Of a stretch of DNA of 64,000 nucleotides, positions 45,140-53,920 are shown piece after piece; the stretch's first letter is position 1; the number at the start of each line of letters is the position of its first letter. Location: NCBI GenBank assembly GCA_026004775.1, contig BPJU01000010.1:124001-188000 (forward strand). Direction: 5' to 3'. The position numbers were made by a program, and so were the translations under genes. The stretch is from Pirellulaceae bacterium (GTDB lineage: Bacteria; Planctomycetota; Planctomycetia; Pirellulales; Pirellulaceae). A model generated the notes under the pieces. That model had not been told where the DNA came from. It searched no databases and saw nothing but the letters and a program-made list of their open reading frames with translations.

Positions 45140-46204
45140 TTACAGCCGGCAGATGATGGCAGCAGCCTCGGCCAAGCGATCCAGCCAGGCGTCGACCAGA
45201 GTTGGCAGGTGGGCATGGGCCTGGGCGGCCTGGTCGGCCTCCAGGCACGCTTCCAAACAATCGAGAATCGTCTGCCAAGAGAAGCGCCCTGTGGCCAAGG
45301 CTTGTTGCGCAGCACGGCACAGGGAAGCGTCGGCTTGAGGCCCAAGTCCGGCCAGCTCACGCATCATCTGACGGTATACGTCGCTCACTGCACGAACCAC
45401 GTGCCTGAACAAGCGTCGCTTGACGATGCTGTCCTTTGTTGCTTTGTCCAGATAGCCGATCAGGAGCTCGGCCACGGCGGCGGGTTTCCAGTCCGGGCGA
45501 ATCAATTCCCAAAGCAGTTCATCCCGCAATGCCAAGAACTCCGCATCCGCCAATTCACACGCCGTCCGGACACTGCCTTGGGCCAGCCGCACCAGCTCCT
45601 GCCTGCGACGCGGATCGTCGACCAATCCCTTTCTTGTCAATACCTCAGCAACCTCGTCATCGGCCAGCGGCTGGAAGACGATCGTCTGGCACCTTGACCG
45701 GATGGTGGGTAACTGGCGGGACAGGCTGGTAGCAATCAGCACAATCACGGCGTAGGGTGGAGGCTCTTCCAACGTCTTCAGCAATACGTTGGCACTTTCA
45801 GGACTCAAGTCGTCCGCATCATCGATAATCGCTACCCGATAACGGCTCTGGAACGGTTTCAGAGCGATCCACTGGCAGAGCCCTTCCTGGTTGCGATGGA
45901 GGTGGTCACCCACGAACAGGTCGATCGACAGGGTCGCTCGCTCTTCGCTGCGGCAGACCACGGAAAGATCCGGATGCGACCCGGCCAATACTTGGCGGCA
46001 GGAGGGGCAATGACCGCATGCTTCATCCGACCCGTCCGAGCGGCGCATGCACAAGAGCGTCTGGGCCAGTTTGCGTGCAATGGTGAACTTGCCGATGCCG
46101 GGCGGACCGGCGAATAGATAAGAGCCCGCGATACGGCGGCGCAGCACGGCCTGCCGTATCCGCTCGATTATCCTCTGATGGCCCACGATCTCTTGCCAGG
46201 ACAT
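45140..46204 (-). CDS. holB: DNA polymerase III delta-prime subunit
   Basis: 354 residues; clamp-loader AAA+ subunit. P-loop GPPGIGK at 33-39, zinc module with Cys52, Cys63, Cys66 and Cys69 (ACGHCPSC), Walker B-like VAIIDDADDLSPESANVLLKTLEEPP, and sensor-1 region IRSRCQTIVFQPL. Delta-prime proteins are usually ATPase-dead; the P-loop here looks intact, as in several bacteria. It follows tmk by 59 bp on the same strand, the common tmk-holB pairing. Confidence 0.9.
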   Translation of the reverse strand: MSWQEIVGHQRIIERIRQAVLRRRIAGSYLFAGPPGIGKFTIARKLAQTLLCMRRSDGSDEACGHCPSCRQVLAGSHPDLSVVCRSEERATLSIDLFVGDHLHRNQEGLCQWIALKPFQSRYRVAIIDDADDLSPESANVLLKTLEEPPPYAVIVLIATSLSRQLPTIRSRCQTIVFQPLADDEVAEVLTRKGLVDDPRRRQELVRLAQGSVRTACELADAEFLALRDELLWELIRPDWKPAAVAELLIGYLDKATKDSIVKRRLFRHVVRAVSDVYRQMMRELAGLGPQADASLCRAAQQALATGRFSWQTILDCLEACLEADQAAQAHAHLPTLVDAWLDRLAEAAAIICRL

Positions 46205-46263
46205 GAATCGTTACCTTCGGCCACGCCCGATACCTGCGGGACTGACGCATCTTAACATGCATC

Positions 46264-46905
46264 TTAAACTGTCGCAGACAAAAACTGGGAGACTTGACCG
46301 CGGATCTGGTCGGCCACCGCTTCTACCGGTTGGTCGGCCCGAACCACACGGATACTGTCTGGGTGGCGGGCCGCTTCGGTAAGATAGCCCTGACGTACCC
46401 GTTCCAGGAAGGTCGCCCCTCGCGACTCGATCCGATCCTGTTGCTCCCCCCGCCGGCGCAATCCTTCAGGGACCGGCAGATCCAGCACAATCGTCAGTTG
46501 GGGCAAAATACCTTGAACCGCGATGCGGCCGACTTGCCAGAGCTGTTCCACATCCAGCCCACCTCCGTACCCTTGATAGGCGACGTTGGCCAGCAGGAAT
46601 CGATCGCAGATCACCATGCGGCCTTCGCCCAGCGCCGGACGAATCAACTCTTCGATCAACTGAGCTCGGGCCGCCATATAAAGAAACATTTCGCTCAACA
46701 GACTTATCGACACGCCTGGTTGCTCAAGAAGCAGCCGGCGCAGTTGATCTCCAAGAGCGGTCGAACCGGGATCGCGACAGCAGACAACGCTCCAACCTTG
46801 CGACTCCAGCCACTCGGCCAACAGCCGTTGTTGCGTCGTTTTCCCGGCGCCATCGATCCCGTCGATGCTGATAAAGCATCCCACACGTTGTGCCGATCGC
46901 TGCAA
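46264..46905 (-). CDS. tmk: Thymidylate kinase
   Basis: 213 residues. Phosphorylates dTMP to dTDP. P-loop FISIDGIDGAGKTTQQ (11-26), the DR motif in VICDRFLLANVAYQGYG, DLPVPEGLRRRGEQQDRIES with the LID region, and the FLERVRQGYL motif. The start is a TTG at 46905 with AAGGAG six bases upstream, favoured over a downstream GTG at 46884. First gene of the tmk-holB pair. Confidence 0.95.
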   Translation of the reverse strand: MQRSAQRVGCFISIDGIDGAGKTTQQRLLAEWLESQGWSVVCCRDPGSTALGDQLRRLLLEQPGVSISLLSEMFLYMAARAQLIEELIRPALGEGRMVICDRFLLANVAYQGYGGGLDVEQLWQVGRIAVQGILPQLTIVLDLPVPEGLRRRGEQQDRIESRGATFLERVRQGYLTEAARHPDSIRVVRADQPVEAVADQIRGQVSQFLSATV

Positions 46906-47496
46906 GCAGTTCTCCTTCTTCCGGCCACAAGGCAGCCCTCACCCTCCCACTCTCTATCGGCCGTCCTGTTTCCAAGCGGCTGTCCAGCCGCCCGCCTATT
47001 GTACGCAATTCTGCCAGGTACCAAACCCGGGTGGTCGCACAGGGCACGGCGGTTTTTCGGTCGAGCCCGTCACGCACCGCAGGCAACACGGCGCGCGCTT
47101 GAGCGTGATGCCCACACCCCACTCCGCATTCATGAATAGACTCCTGCCGCGACTACTTTCCAATTCGTCGATCCGTTAGACAATCAAGCCGCGAGCCTGT
47201 CCGAAAACTTGATCTTCCGTAAAGGGCGTTTCCTTTTGCAAACCGGCTACGTCGCTGGCGTCATCACCAAGGTACTTCGGCAGCGATTCGCCATCTGGTA
47301 AAGGCCGCCCCGGGCCAGAAGGCACAGATCCGGCCCCGGGCGAAGAAGCTGCCCAGAAAAGATCCAAACGCGCAGGGGGCGTGCCGTTGGGTTATCGAAC
47401 ACGCCGACAACTAGCTTAACCGCTTTGAAGGACTATTTATGCGCCGAAAGCAAAAAAAGAGAATCGCATGGCAGCGCTTCGTCTGATATGCGCCTA

Positions 47497-47711
47497 CGGT
47501 AACCGTTCACAGTTAGCAAATGAAGAACACGATATTGGCTTATGGGGCAGCGGAAGTCGCAAGGCGGACGCGGTAGCGGCCGCCGCAAGACTTCCGCAAC
47601 GAAAAAATCTTCGCCAAGCGTCCACATTCCGTGTGCGGAACACGCAACTGTTCCACACCTTTGGAAGCGAGGCCCCGAAGCAGCTTGTGATTCAACCGTG
47701 AACGGTTACCG
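47497..47711. repeat. Candidate MITE-like element with inverted ends
   Basis: CGGTAACCGTTCAC at 47497-47510 and its exact reverse complement GTGAACGGTTACCG at 47698-47711 bound 215 bp with no open gene. The 46-bp palindrome at 47551 lies inside. GGTAACC is itself palindromic. No target-site duplication could be confirmed. Confidence 0.5.
47551..47596. repeat. 46-bp REP-like palindrome, copy 4 (inverted)
   Basis: Outer arms CGGAAGTC and GACTTCCG; inner GCAAGGCGG and CCGCCGCAA. It matches the reverse complement of the copies at 1285 and 1521, 46 kb away, which shows that the family is genome-dispersed. Confidence 0.75.
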
Positions 47712-47792
47712 CCTACGTAACACTCAATTATGCGGCGTTTCGGATAGGCTCTTAGTCGCTCACCAACTTCCACCGGTTCCCGTCAATAGCAA

Positions 47793-48887
47793 CTACTCCG
47801 ATAACTCCGCGCGAGCTTCTTTCCGCCTCCGGCGGTGCGAGTACCACAGAATAGCAGCGCTGGCGATCACAACTCCGATTATCCCGCCCCAATACAAAAG
47901 CATAACTGGCCACCGTCGCGGAGATCGGGACAAAAGCGCCGACTCAGGTATGCCATAGTACTCGAGGTAATACTCTTCCTTTGCGCATCGGGCAGGACCA
48001 GGAGGATCATACATATAGGCAGTCTCATCGTACGCTTTTTCCCTACCGGGTGCCGTATTTCTCGTCACATACCGCACAGATTTTGGGAAGGGAAAGCCTT
48101 TTTGGGCCGGCCAGTATTCATAATCGACCGTAGCAACAATTCCGTCACTACGTTTTTCCACCACCTTGCGTAAGAGCCAGAAGTTTTGGGGATCCAATTC
48201 TGCGGTAGCTTCCGTCCGGAGGCCCCTGTCAGCGAAAAGAAAATCCTCCTCAAATTGCAAACGCACCGTAGCGCCGTCCGCATGGCGCTCTTCTACAAGT
48301 CGGGTCAATTTGACACCTTTTCGATTCCCCTTAAGCAACTCATAAAGTGGTATGCCGAATAGGCGAAATCCGCAAATAGGCAATACCGCAAGCTCCTCCC
48401 GCCGAAGCTCAAACTCCTTCCCGGGCTCTTTCAAGGCCGCCTGCTCCAAAGAGTACGGCAGGTCTGGGCCGCGCCGTCTCACCACAGCCGTGTAACGCGG
48501 ATTCGTCAGAACGACGCGGGTGCGCTCGTCCGATCCTTCACGCCCTTCACGGACAAGCCGAAAGTCACCCGCGAAACAAAACGTTCGGATAGATGTCACA
48601 TCAAGAGTTTCCCATCGGCCGGACGGCGCAAGGTAGACAGTTAAATACCGGGTTGTAAGCCGGCCAGACAAATCCGCAAGCCATGCTTTTTCCATCTGCT
48701 GCCACACCGGAATCGCCTCTGAAAGTAGCCGATCGTACACCACCGGGTCAATTTCGGCAGCTATAGCCGTTACATGCTCGGCAAGGAAAGTCAACGGCAC
48801 CACCATCAGTTGTGCCCCAGACCAAAGCAAAAGCAGCACAACGGTACGACGCAGTGCGGACCGCCGTTCCGATATTCGGGTATTCAC
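47793..48887 (-). CDS. Exported, C-terminally anchored protein of unknown function
   Basis: 364 residues from the GTG at 48887 (VNTRISERRSALRRTVV), preceded by GGGGA at 7 bases; an ATG at 49019 would add 44 residues and overlap the upstream Cys-rich gene. N-terminal signal/anchor (LRRTVVLLLLWSGAQLMVV), a beta-rich extracytoplasmic region of ~270 residues with paired Arg/Glu stretches (VRLQFEEDFLFADRGLRTEA, VATVDYEYWPAQKGFPFP), then a C-terminal span (VMLLYWGGIIGVVIASAAIL) and a basic tail HRRRRKEARAELSE. The beta region is loosely LolA-like; I do not recognise the family. Third gene of a minus-strand operon. Confidence 0.65.
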   Translation of the reverse strand: MNTRISERRSALRRTVVLLLLWSGAQLMVVPLTFLAEHVTAIAAEIDPVVYDRLLSEAIPVWQQMEKAWLADLSGRLTTRYLTVYLAPSGRWETLDVTSIRTFCFAGDFRLVREGREGSDERTRVVLTNPRYTAVVRRRGPDLPYSLEQAALKEPGKEFELRREELAVLPICGFRLFGIPLYELLKGNRKGVKLTRLVEERHADGATVRLQFEEDFLFADRGLRTEATAELDPQNFWLLRKVVEKRSDGIVATVDYEYWPAQKGFPFPKSVRYVTRNTAPGREKAYDETAYMYDPPGPARCAKEEYYLEYYGIPESALLSRSPRRWPVMLLYWGGIIGVVIASAAILWYSHRRRRKEARAELSE

Positions 48888-48924
48888 AGCTTGTTCCCCA
48901 CAAAACCAGCGTTCCACAAAAGTT

Positions 48925-49170
48925 TTATGGGTTACATCTGCAAAACCGCATGGCCGTCTCGCAATTGCAATTCGACGGCTGGTTACAATACCTCGAATAT
49001 GGAATGCACTCGCTATCATTCATCATACACAGTCGATTCTGGCACTGCTGAGGGTCTACAAACTCCACCTCGTCACCCTCGTCGCCCATCACGTACTGGA
49101 GTTGTAAACCGGCCGTGAGACACGCGGTCGACAAAATCAAGAGAAGCAGATTCGCTGTGAGAAACTTCAT
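48925..49170 (-). CDS. Small secreted cysteine-rich protein
   Basis: 81 residues from the ATG at 49170, which has GGGAGGA six bases upstream; the ATG at 49176 is too close to it. A strong signal peptide (MKFLTANLLLLILSTACL) ends near Ala22. The mature ~55 residues are acidic at first (GDEGDEVEFVDPQQ) and then carry eight Cys in a compact pattern: C-x4-C, C, C, C-x1-C, C-x1-C. That is suitable for a disulfide-knotted mini-protein. It lies between a DUF1573-like gene and a bitopic membrane protein gene with short gaps. No family recognised. Confidence 0.65.
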   Translation of the reverse strand: MKFLTANLLLLILSTACLTAGLQLQYVMGDEGDEVEFVDPQQCQNRLCMMNDSECIPYSRYCNQPSNCNCETAMRFCRCNP

Positions 49171-49243
49171 GGACATTCCTCCCTCTATGAACTACCTCAC
49201 TTCCTCTCTACCAGCAGAAACCTAAGCAACATTCCTCCCATTA

Positions 49244-49798
49244 TCAAGTGGCAGACTTTCTCAATGCCACGCTTGCCTCCGAAACCTGCACATTCACAGG
49301 AAGGCGTACGGGTGGTGACGGATGATCTAAAAAAAGCCGCAACACATATCGGACCTTGCTCCCACTATTGACCGCCGGGACTCTCAACCGCAGCCGCAGT
49401 AGCGCTATCCCCTTGGGACTTAAGACCACCGGCAGCCCTTCAACTTCCACGCAATCACATGCTGTGGGACTGCCCGTTCTAGCGCCCACAACGCCCAAAG
49501 GCCCATCTGTGAGGTTTCGTACAGTGAAGGTAACGCGAACTACTTCGCCAGGTCCACCTCGGGCCGTCACCTCCCGCGGCTCTATCACCACCGGATAGCC
49601 AGCCCCACCCAATAGCCTATTTGCGGTTACTCCCAATATCAGACTGCCGATTCCACAGCCTATCACTATGCTCAGAAGGATCGCCACCACCCCCAATGCC
49701 GTGGAATGCCAAGTACGCTCACGGGCACCCTTAGAAGGCAAACTTCGCCCTTGATGAGTTCCGGCGCTCCTTTTCGGCCATGTTATGTCGTCCGTCAT
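49244..49798 (-). CDS. Membrane-anchored DUF1573-like protein
   Basis: 184 residues; ATG at 49798 with GGAGG seven bases upstream. A cytoplasmic basic start, one membrane span (~32-56, ALGVVAILLSIVIGCGIG) and an Ig-like beta domain (~68-175). That domain has the DUF1573 pattern VVRVTFTVRNLTDGPLGVVG, a Cys-containing ACDCVEVEGL and a closing RLPVNVQV strand. Such domains are common in planctomycete exported proteins and probably mediate protein contacts. It heads a three-gene operon with the Cys-rich mini-protein and the bitopic protein. Its upstream region is a heptamer array. Confidence 0.7.
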   Translation of the reverse strand: MTDDITWPKRSAGTHQGRSLPSKGARERTWHSTALGVVAILLSIVIGCGIGSLILGVTANRLLGGAGYPVVIEPREVTARGGPGEVVRVTFTVRNLTDGPLGVVGARTGSPTACDCVEVEGLPVVLSPKGIALLRLRLRVPAVNSGSKVRYVLRLFLDHPSPPVRLPVNVQVSEASVALRKSAT

Positions 49799-49844
49799 AA
49801 AAGCGCCTCCGGACTTTGGTCATTAAACGCACCAAAAGTCGGAC

Positions 49845-49956
49845 GCAGTGAGCAGTGAGCAGTGAGCAGTGAGCAGTGAGCAGTGAGCAGTGAGCAGTGA
49901 GCAGTGAGCAGTGAGCAGTGAGCAGTGAGCAGTGAGCAGTGAGCAGTGAGCAGTGA
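49845..49956. repeat. Tandem array of 16 heptamers (GCAGTGA)n
   Basis: 112 bp, exactly 16 uninterrupted copies of GCAGTGA. It ends 47 bp upstream of the DUF1573-like start codon, so it lies in that operon's promoter or leader. The copies are perfect, which implies recent expansion or slippage. The minus-strand reading (LLTAHCS repeated) is not treated as coding. Confidence 0.95.
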
Positions 49957-50400
49957 CATCCATCGGGCCACTGCTCCCAAGCTCAGCGTTATGACACCCC
50001 CTCTTGTACCAACAGATGCTCCCTTGTCAAGTCCCCGGCGCAGAAATTTTCGAAAAATTATTTCGTTATCGCCGGCGGCCATTGCCGTAACGCTTTTGGC
50101 CGTCCGTCCCACGCCATCCGGTCCTCTTAATTGGGGGGAATGCTGGAACCGTTATCGCCCCGTTACGAAACAAACCCCGCCGGCGAACCTTTCGCTGGGC
50201 AGTTGACTTCACCCACGGTGGTTAGACCGCTTTCGAGGCAAACTCATACGCTGGTAGGAGAAAGCCGCCAATCACCTGGCTGCCCTCCCGCGTGTACGGG
50301 CCTACTGTGTACTACGCGGCGGAGGGATTTTCGGATAGGCTCTAAGGCATGGGTGGCAGGCTCAAGATGCGGTTCGAACAAGGTCTGAGGGTAACGTTCC
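49957..50400. other. Intergenic, no gene seen
   Basis: About 440 bp between the heptamer array and the phosphatase gene. It contains a fourth fragment of the hairpin-family flank (TTTTCGGATAGGCTCTAAGG near 50325) without its left arm. No gene or RNA recognised. Confidence 0.4.
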
Positions 50401-51726
50401 ATGTCAGCGGCTTGTACGTGGGTCCGGGCGTTCGGTGAGCGGGTGGTTCTGGGGGGTGTCTTCGCGCTGCTCGTCGGGTGGCCGTTGTTTGCTGAACCGC
50501 CCAAAGCAGATCCTGCCGAGGTCTACCGGCCGTCTCTGGTACCGGATCGCATCCTGTTGTCCATTCCGGGAGATCCGAGTCGCACGATGGCCGTCACGTG
50601 GCGCACGTCGACGGTGATCGAGCAAGCCTGGGCGGAAATTACGCGGGCCACTGCCGAACCGCTCAGCGGCAGCACCCCCCGCCGCATCCCTGCCCGTACC
50701 GAGCGACTGGAGACGGATCTTTTCGAGGCCCATTACCACACGGTGATCTTTGAGGATCTGGCTCCGCAGACGCGCTACGCCTATCGTGTGGGTGACGGCG
50801 TGAATTGGAGCCCTTGGCACCATTTCCAAACCGCCTCCGACAAGCCCGAACCGTTTCGTTTCCTTTATTTTGGCGACGCACAGAACGACATTGCTTCGCA
50901 CTGGTCGCGTGTTATTCGCGAGGCGTTTCAGACCGAACCACGAGCGGCGTTTTTGTTGCATGCCGGCGATTTGATCAACCGGTGGAACCGGGATGCCGAA
51001 TGGGGCGAGTGGCACGCGGCCGGAGGATGGATCAACGGGTGCATCCCGTCGATAGCAGCCGCGGGCAACCATGAATACGGTGGCGTGCCCCCGTTGAGCT
51101 CGGTACTGACGCCTAATTGGCGGGCACAATTCGAGTTCCCCCGAAACGGCCCGGAAGGTCTGCACGAGACGGTCTATTACTTCGATTATCAGGCGGCTCG
51201 CATCGTCGTGCTCAACTCGAACCTTGCGTTCCAAGAGCAGGCCACCTGGTTGGAATCCGTACTGCGGGATCACGACCGACCGTGGACAATCGTTTCCATG
51301 CATCACCCGATCTATTCGGCGCGTCCCGGCCGTGACAACCCGGTGATCCGTTCGTTGTGGAAGCCGCTATTCGACCGGTACCGGGTGGCCTTGGTGCTTC
51401 AAGGACACGATCACAGTTACATGCGAAGCGGGTTACTGGGCGAGTCCGCACCGGACGAACCGATCCAGCGTCAGATGTCGGGCGGGACCGTTTACGTGAT
51501 TTCCGTGAGCGGCCCCAAAATGTACGACCTGGGGTGGCAACCGTTCACGCGCCGGGCGGCTCGCAATACCCAGATGTACCAGGTAATCGAAGTAGCGGTG
51601 GACAAGCTGCGTTTCGAAGCCCGCATGGCCGACGGACGGCTTTACGATGCGTTTCATTTGACCAGGAATGCCGATGGCTCCGTTCAGTTGCACGACGAGA
51701 TTCCCTCGGTACCCGACCGGCGGTAG
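50401..51726 (+). CDS. Purple-acid-phosphatase-like metallophosphoesterase
   Basis: 441 residues with a signal peptide (~1-32). An N-terminal fibronectin-III-like domain typical of purple acid phosphatases (RILLSIPGDPSRTMAVTWRT, TRYAYRVGDGVNWSPWHHFQT) precedes a calcineurin-like domain: FRFLYFGDAQND, LHAGDLINRW, AAGNHEYGG, VSMHHPIYS and LQGHDHSYMRSG. It probably releases phosphate from organic esters outside the cytoplasm. It ends 44 bp from the convergent REC-HATPase-FHA gene. Given the pho regulators elsewhere in the window, phosphate control is plausible, but no Pho box was identified. Confidence 0.85.
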   Translation: MSAACTWVRAFGERVVLGGVFALLVGWPLFAEPPKADPAEVYRPSLVPDRILLSIPGDPSRTMAVTWRTSTVIEQAWAEITRATAEPLSGSTPRRIPARTERLETDLFEAHYHTVIFEDLAPQTRYAYRVGDGVNWSPWHHFQTASDKPEPFRFLYFGDAQNDIASHWSRVIREAFQTEPRAAFLLHAGDLINRWNRDAEWGEWHAAGGWINGCIPSIAAAGNHEYGGVPPLSSVLTPNWRAQFEFPRNGPEGLHETVYYFDYQAARIVVLNSNLAFQEQATWLESVLRDHDRPWTIVSMHHPIYSARPGRDNPVIRSLWKPLFDRYRVALVLQGHDHSYMRSGLLGESAPDEPIQRQMSGGTVYVISVSGPKMYDLGWQPFTRRAARNTQMYQVIEVAVDKLRFEARMADGRLYDAFHLTRNADGSVQLHDEIPSVPDRR

Positions 51727-51770
51727 CGCTACGGAAGCGCAGAGATCTGCCCGGACAACGCGGTACCGAA

Positions 51771-53039
51771 CTAGAACGGCTCCGGCGGCGGCGTGATACC
51801 CACGGCACCCAAAGCGGCTGGATCATAGTGAATCTGGTACCGATGCCGCGATATATGCAGAACATCGCCCGGAATCAGGCGTTTGCGTGCTACCGGCACG
51901 CCGTTGACGCGAATACCGTTTTTCGTATGCAAGTCCTTCACATACCACCAGCCGCCAAAGATGAACATTTGGCAATGGTGTGCCGAGACATCCGGGAACG
52001 GTAACACCAGATCGCAACTGCGATCGCGGCCAATCACCACGCGCGGCTGGCGCACACGGAACACCGGTCCTTGGTCCAGTGGCTGCAGTTCAGCCAAGAT
52101 CGCTTCTTGGGCGGCGGAGACAGGTGCTTGAAGCGTGTGGGGAATCTCCGGTTGGGCCTGTGCTTGAAGTCGCTTAATGAGCGTTACTTGATTGCCACGC
52201 GGATGAAAACGCACTTCGTCCGCGAAAGCCTTCATCAGCACCAATCCCCGACCCTCCGGTCCGCTGACACGGCGCCATAAGTCACCATATTCGAAGGCAG
52301 CCACGTCAAATCCCGGACCTTCGTCTTTGATTTGAACCGAGGCGTGACTGCGGGTCAGTTCCGCAAAGACATCAATGCGCCGGTCGCTATAGGGTTTTTG
52401 TTGGAGTCGTTCGGCCAAGCCGACAGGTTTCGCGCCGGCGGCGACGGCGGCCGGCCCCGGTATCTCCAGATTGCCGCGCAACAGCGCATTTAACAGCGCT
52501 TGCTCGACGGCTACCCCAAACCGTACCCGTTCATTGGCGTCGATCCGCCCGAGGTTGGCGATCAGTTGTTGGAGCAAGTCGACCAGCGGTTCGATAAGAG
52601 CCGGATCGTTATCCAGCCGGAATTCCAGACAGACCCGTTCCGCACACTGGATGAGGCGACCGTAATTCTGCTCGCAGGCCACCCGTGCCATCAGGCTACA
52701 GGCGGTCGGCAACAACAGGGTCGACACTTCGGCTTTCGGTACGTAATAGGCGGCGCCGGCCCGCAAGGCTTCCACTACGGTCTGCTCGTCACCTTGAGCC
52801 GTCACGGCAATAATGCCGACCTGGGGCCACGTTTCGTGTATTTCGCGGAGTAAATCCAACCCGTCCGCGTCAGGCAGCACCAGATCCACCACGGCCATGT
52901 CGACCGCCTCGTTGGCAAGGAAACGGCGTGCCTCGGCCGCCGTCGTGGCATAGAGAACATCGGCCGGCAAATCCGACAACAGCCTCCCCAGCAGGGCCTG
53001 CTGGACCGCGGAATCTTCCACTAACAAGACACACGCCAT
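51771..53039 (-). CDS. REC - RsbW-like HATPase - FHA fusion protein
   Basis: 422 residues. Receiver domain (~2-118) with MACVLLVEDSAVQQ and phosphoacceptor Asp about 52 in VDMAVVDLVLPDADG. An RsbW-type serine-kinase HATPase (~135-290) follows, with N-box VEQALLNALLRGN, G1 IKDEGPGFDV and G2 GRGLVLMKAF. A C-terminal FHA domain (~325-405) has VIGRDRSCDLVLPFPDVSAHHC and KNGIRVNGVPV, which reads phosphothreonine. It would link two-component input to anti-sigma-type kinase output. The STAS gene nearby (53555) is an obvious candidate partner. Its FHA domain and last residues (LGAVGITPPP) closely match the solo FHA protein at 55209. The Asp number is approximate. Confidence 0.85.
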   Translation of the reverse strand: MACVLLVEDSAVQQALLGRLLSDLPADVLYATTAAEARRFLANEAVDMAVVDLVLPDADGLDLLREIHETWPQVGIIAVTAQGDEQTVVEALRAGAAYYVPKAEVSTLLLPTACSLMARVACEQNYGRLIQCAERVCLEFRLDNDPALIEPLVDLLQQLIANLGRIDANERVRFGVAVEQALLNALLRGNLEIPGPAAVAAGAKPVGLAERLQQKPYSDRRIDVFAELTRSHASVQIKDEGPGFDVAAFEYGDLWRRVSGPEGRGLVLMKAFADEVRFHPRGNQVTLIKRLQAQAQPEIPHTLQAPVSAAQEAILAELQPLDQGPVFRVRQPRVVIGRDRSCDLVLPFPDVSAHHCQMFIFGGWWYVKDLHTKNGIRVNGVPVARKRLIPGDVLHISRHRYQIHYDPAALGAVGITPPPEPF

Positions 53040-53079
53040 CCGCAGGTACCTCGCGCTGGCCGGCTGACTTCCCTGCGCT

Positions 53080-53298
53080 TTACCGGTTAGCCCGCTCCAG
53101 TTCCTCTGGCCATTCCAGCTCGTCCAACCGGATTACGGGCGGCAACCAGCATTGGGACCGCTGAGCCTCCTCATACGTGTCCGCATAGCCGGCACGCAAC
53201 CGATACGTCGTTTCACTCCAACCCTGGCGGATCTGCGCACAGAGATACTGAATCTCCGCCGGCGCAGGATCGCGCGGCAGCGACTTACGTCGAGCCAT
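53080..53298 (-). CDS. Small conserved-looking protein of unknown function
   Basis: 72 residues; ATG at 53298 with AGAGAGG nine bases upstream. It reads MARRKSLPRDPAPAEIQYLC, then AQIRQGWSETTYRLRAG and WLPPVIRLDELEWPEE. The Arg/Trp pattern and the WxPPVI segment look like a small planctomycete protein seen repeatedly in genome annotations. No membrane segment; single domain. 40 bp upstream of the REC-HATPase-FHA start, same strand, so possibly co-transcribed. Confidence 0.6.
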   Translation of the reverse strand: MARRKSLPRDPAPAEIQYLCAQIRQGWSETTYRLRAGYADTYEEAQRSQCWLPPVIRLDELEWPEELERANR

Positions 53299-53554
53299 AA
53301 CTCTGTACCTCTCTCTGTTCCGAACACGGGCTGAACGCCCACAAAGACAGGACCACTCTCTTTATTATGTAGCAGCCGACCCTGGTAAACAAGACTTACC
53401 TGAAAGCTCTCGCTTTTCCCGTTCCGCTACACTATCATGAGAGATTGTGCGGCTGTTGCCGAGGACCTCTAGGCAACGCTCGCGGTGGGAGGGGCCGGCT
53501 GGTCCGGCGCCGGTCAATCATCAGTGGGATGGGCAACAGGAAAGCGAGTCGATC

Positions 53555-53920
53555 ATGGCATTTCTGGAGCTGCGCGACGAAGACGATGTCCTGGTGATCA
53601 CCCTTACCAAATCGAAGATCGTGGACGAACCCGTTTTCGAGCAGATCGGTAAAGAGCTGAACGACGCGATCGCTCAGGCCGTATCCAAAAAGATCGTGCT
53701 CGATTTCCAGCGTGTCGAATTCATGTCGTCGGGCATGATCGGCCGACTGGTGGCATTCAACAACAATTGCAAGCAGGCCGGAGTCAAACTGAAATTGTGC
53801 AACGTGTCGGATAACCTGATGGAGGTCTTCCGTATCACGAAGTTGAACAAACTCCTGGATATCCAAAAGAACTTGGAGAAAGCCCTGGCCTCGTTCGAGA
53901 AACGGGGTTGGTTCGGCTAG
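53555..53920 (+). CDS. STAS-domain anti-sigma factor antagonist
   Basis: 121 residues from the ATG at 53555 (MAFLELRDEDDVLVITLT). It has the SpoIIAA/RsbV fold pattern with KIVLDFQRVEFMSSGMIGRL, where the Ser of MSSG is the usual phosphorylation site, and a final amphipathic helix with KLNKLLDIQKNLEKALASF. In partner switching such a protein is phosphorylated by an RsbW-type kinase; a candidate kinase domain lies 0.5 kb away in the REC-HATPase-FHA fusion. Its stop overlaps the convergent radical SAM gene by four bases. Confidence 0.88.
   Translation: MAFLELRDEDDVLVITLTKSKIVDEPVFEQIGKELNDAIAQAVSKKIVLDFQRVEFMSSGMIGRLVAFNNNCKQAGVKLKLCNVSDNLMEVFRITKLNKLLDIQKNLEKALASFEKRGWFG

Larger units (their letters stand above)
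46906..47792. other. Gene-poor tract with a candidate small mobile element
   Basis: About 890 bp between tmk and the bitopic membrane protein gene. It contains inverted repeats at 47497 and 47698 bracketing a REP-like palindrome (47551), and a partial copy of the right flank of the 12883 hairpin (TTTCGGATAGGCTCTTAG at 47736-47753). A 63-codon minus-strand frame at 47176-47367 has no family resemblance and is not called. Confidence 0.5.

Noticed and set aside
47176-47367. 63-codon minus-strand frame with some acidic and polar residues
   Set aside because: No homology or ribosome site recognised; too short to support by itself.
49795-50112. Frame encoding repeated LLTAHCS peptides
   Set aside because: It is the translation of the heptamer array; period 7 shifts through all frames and the flanks lack coding character.
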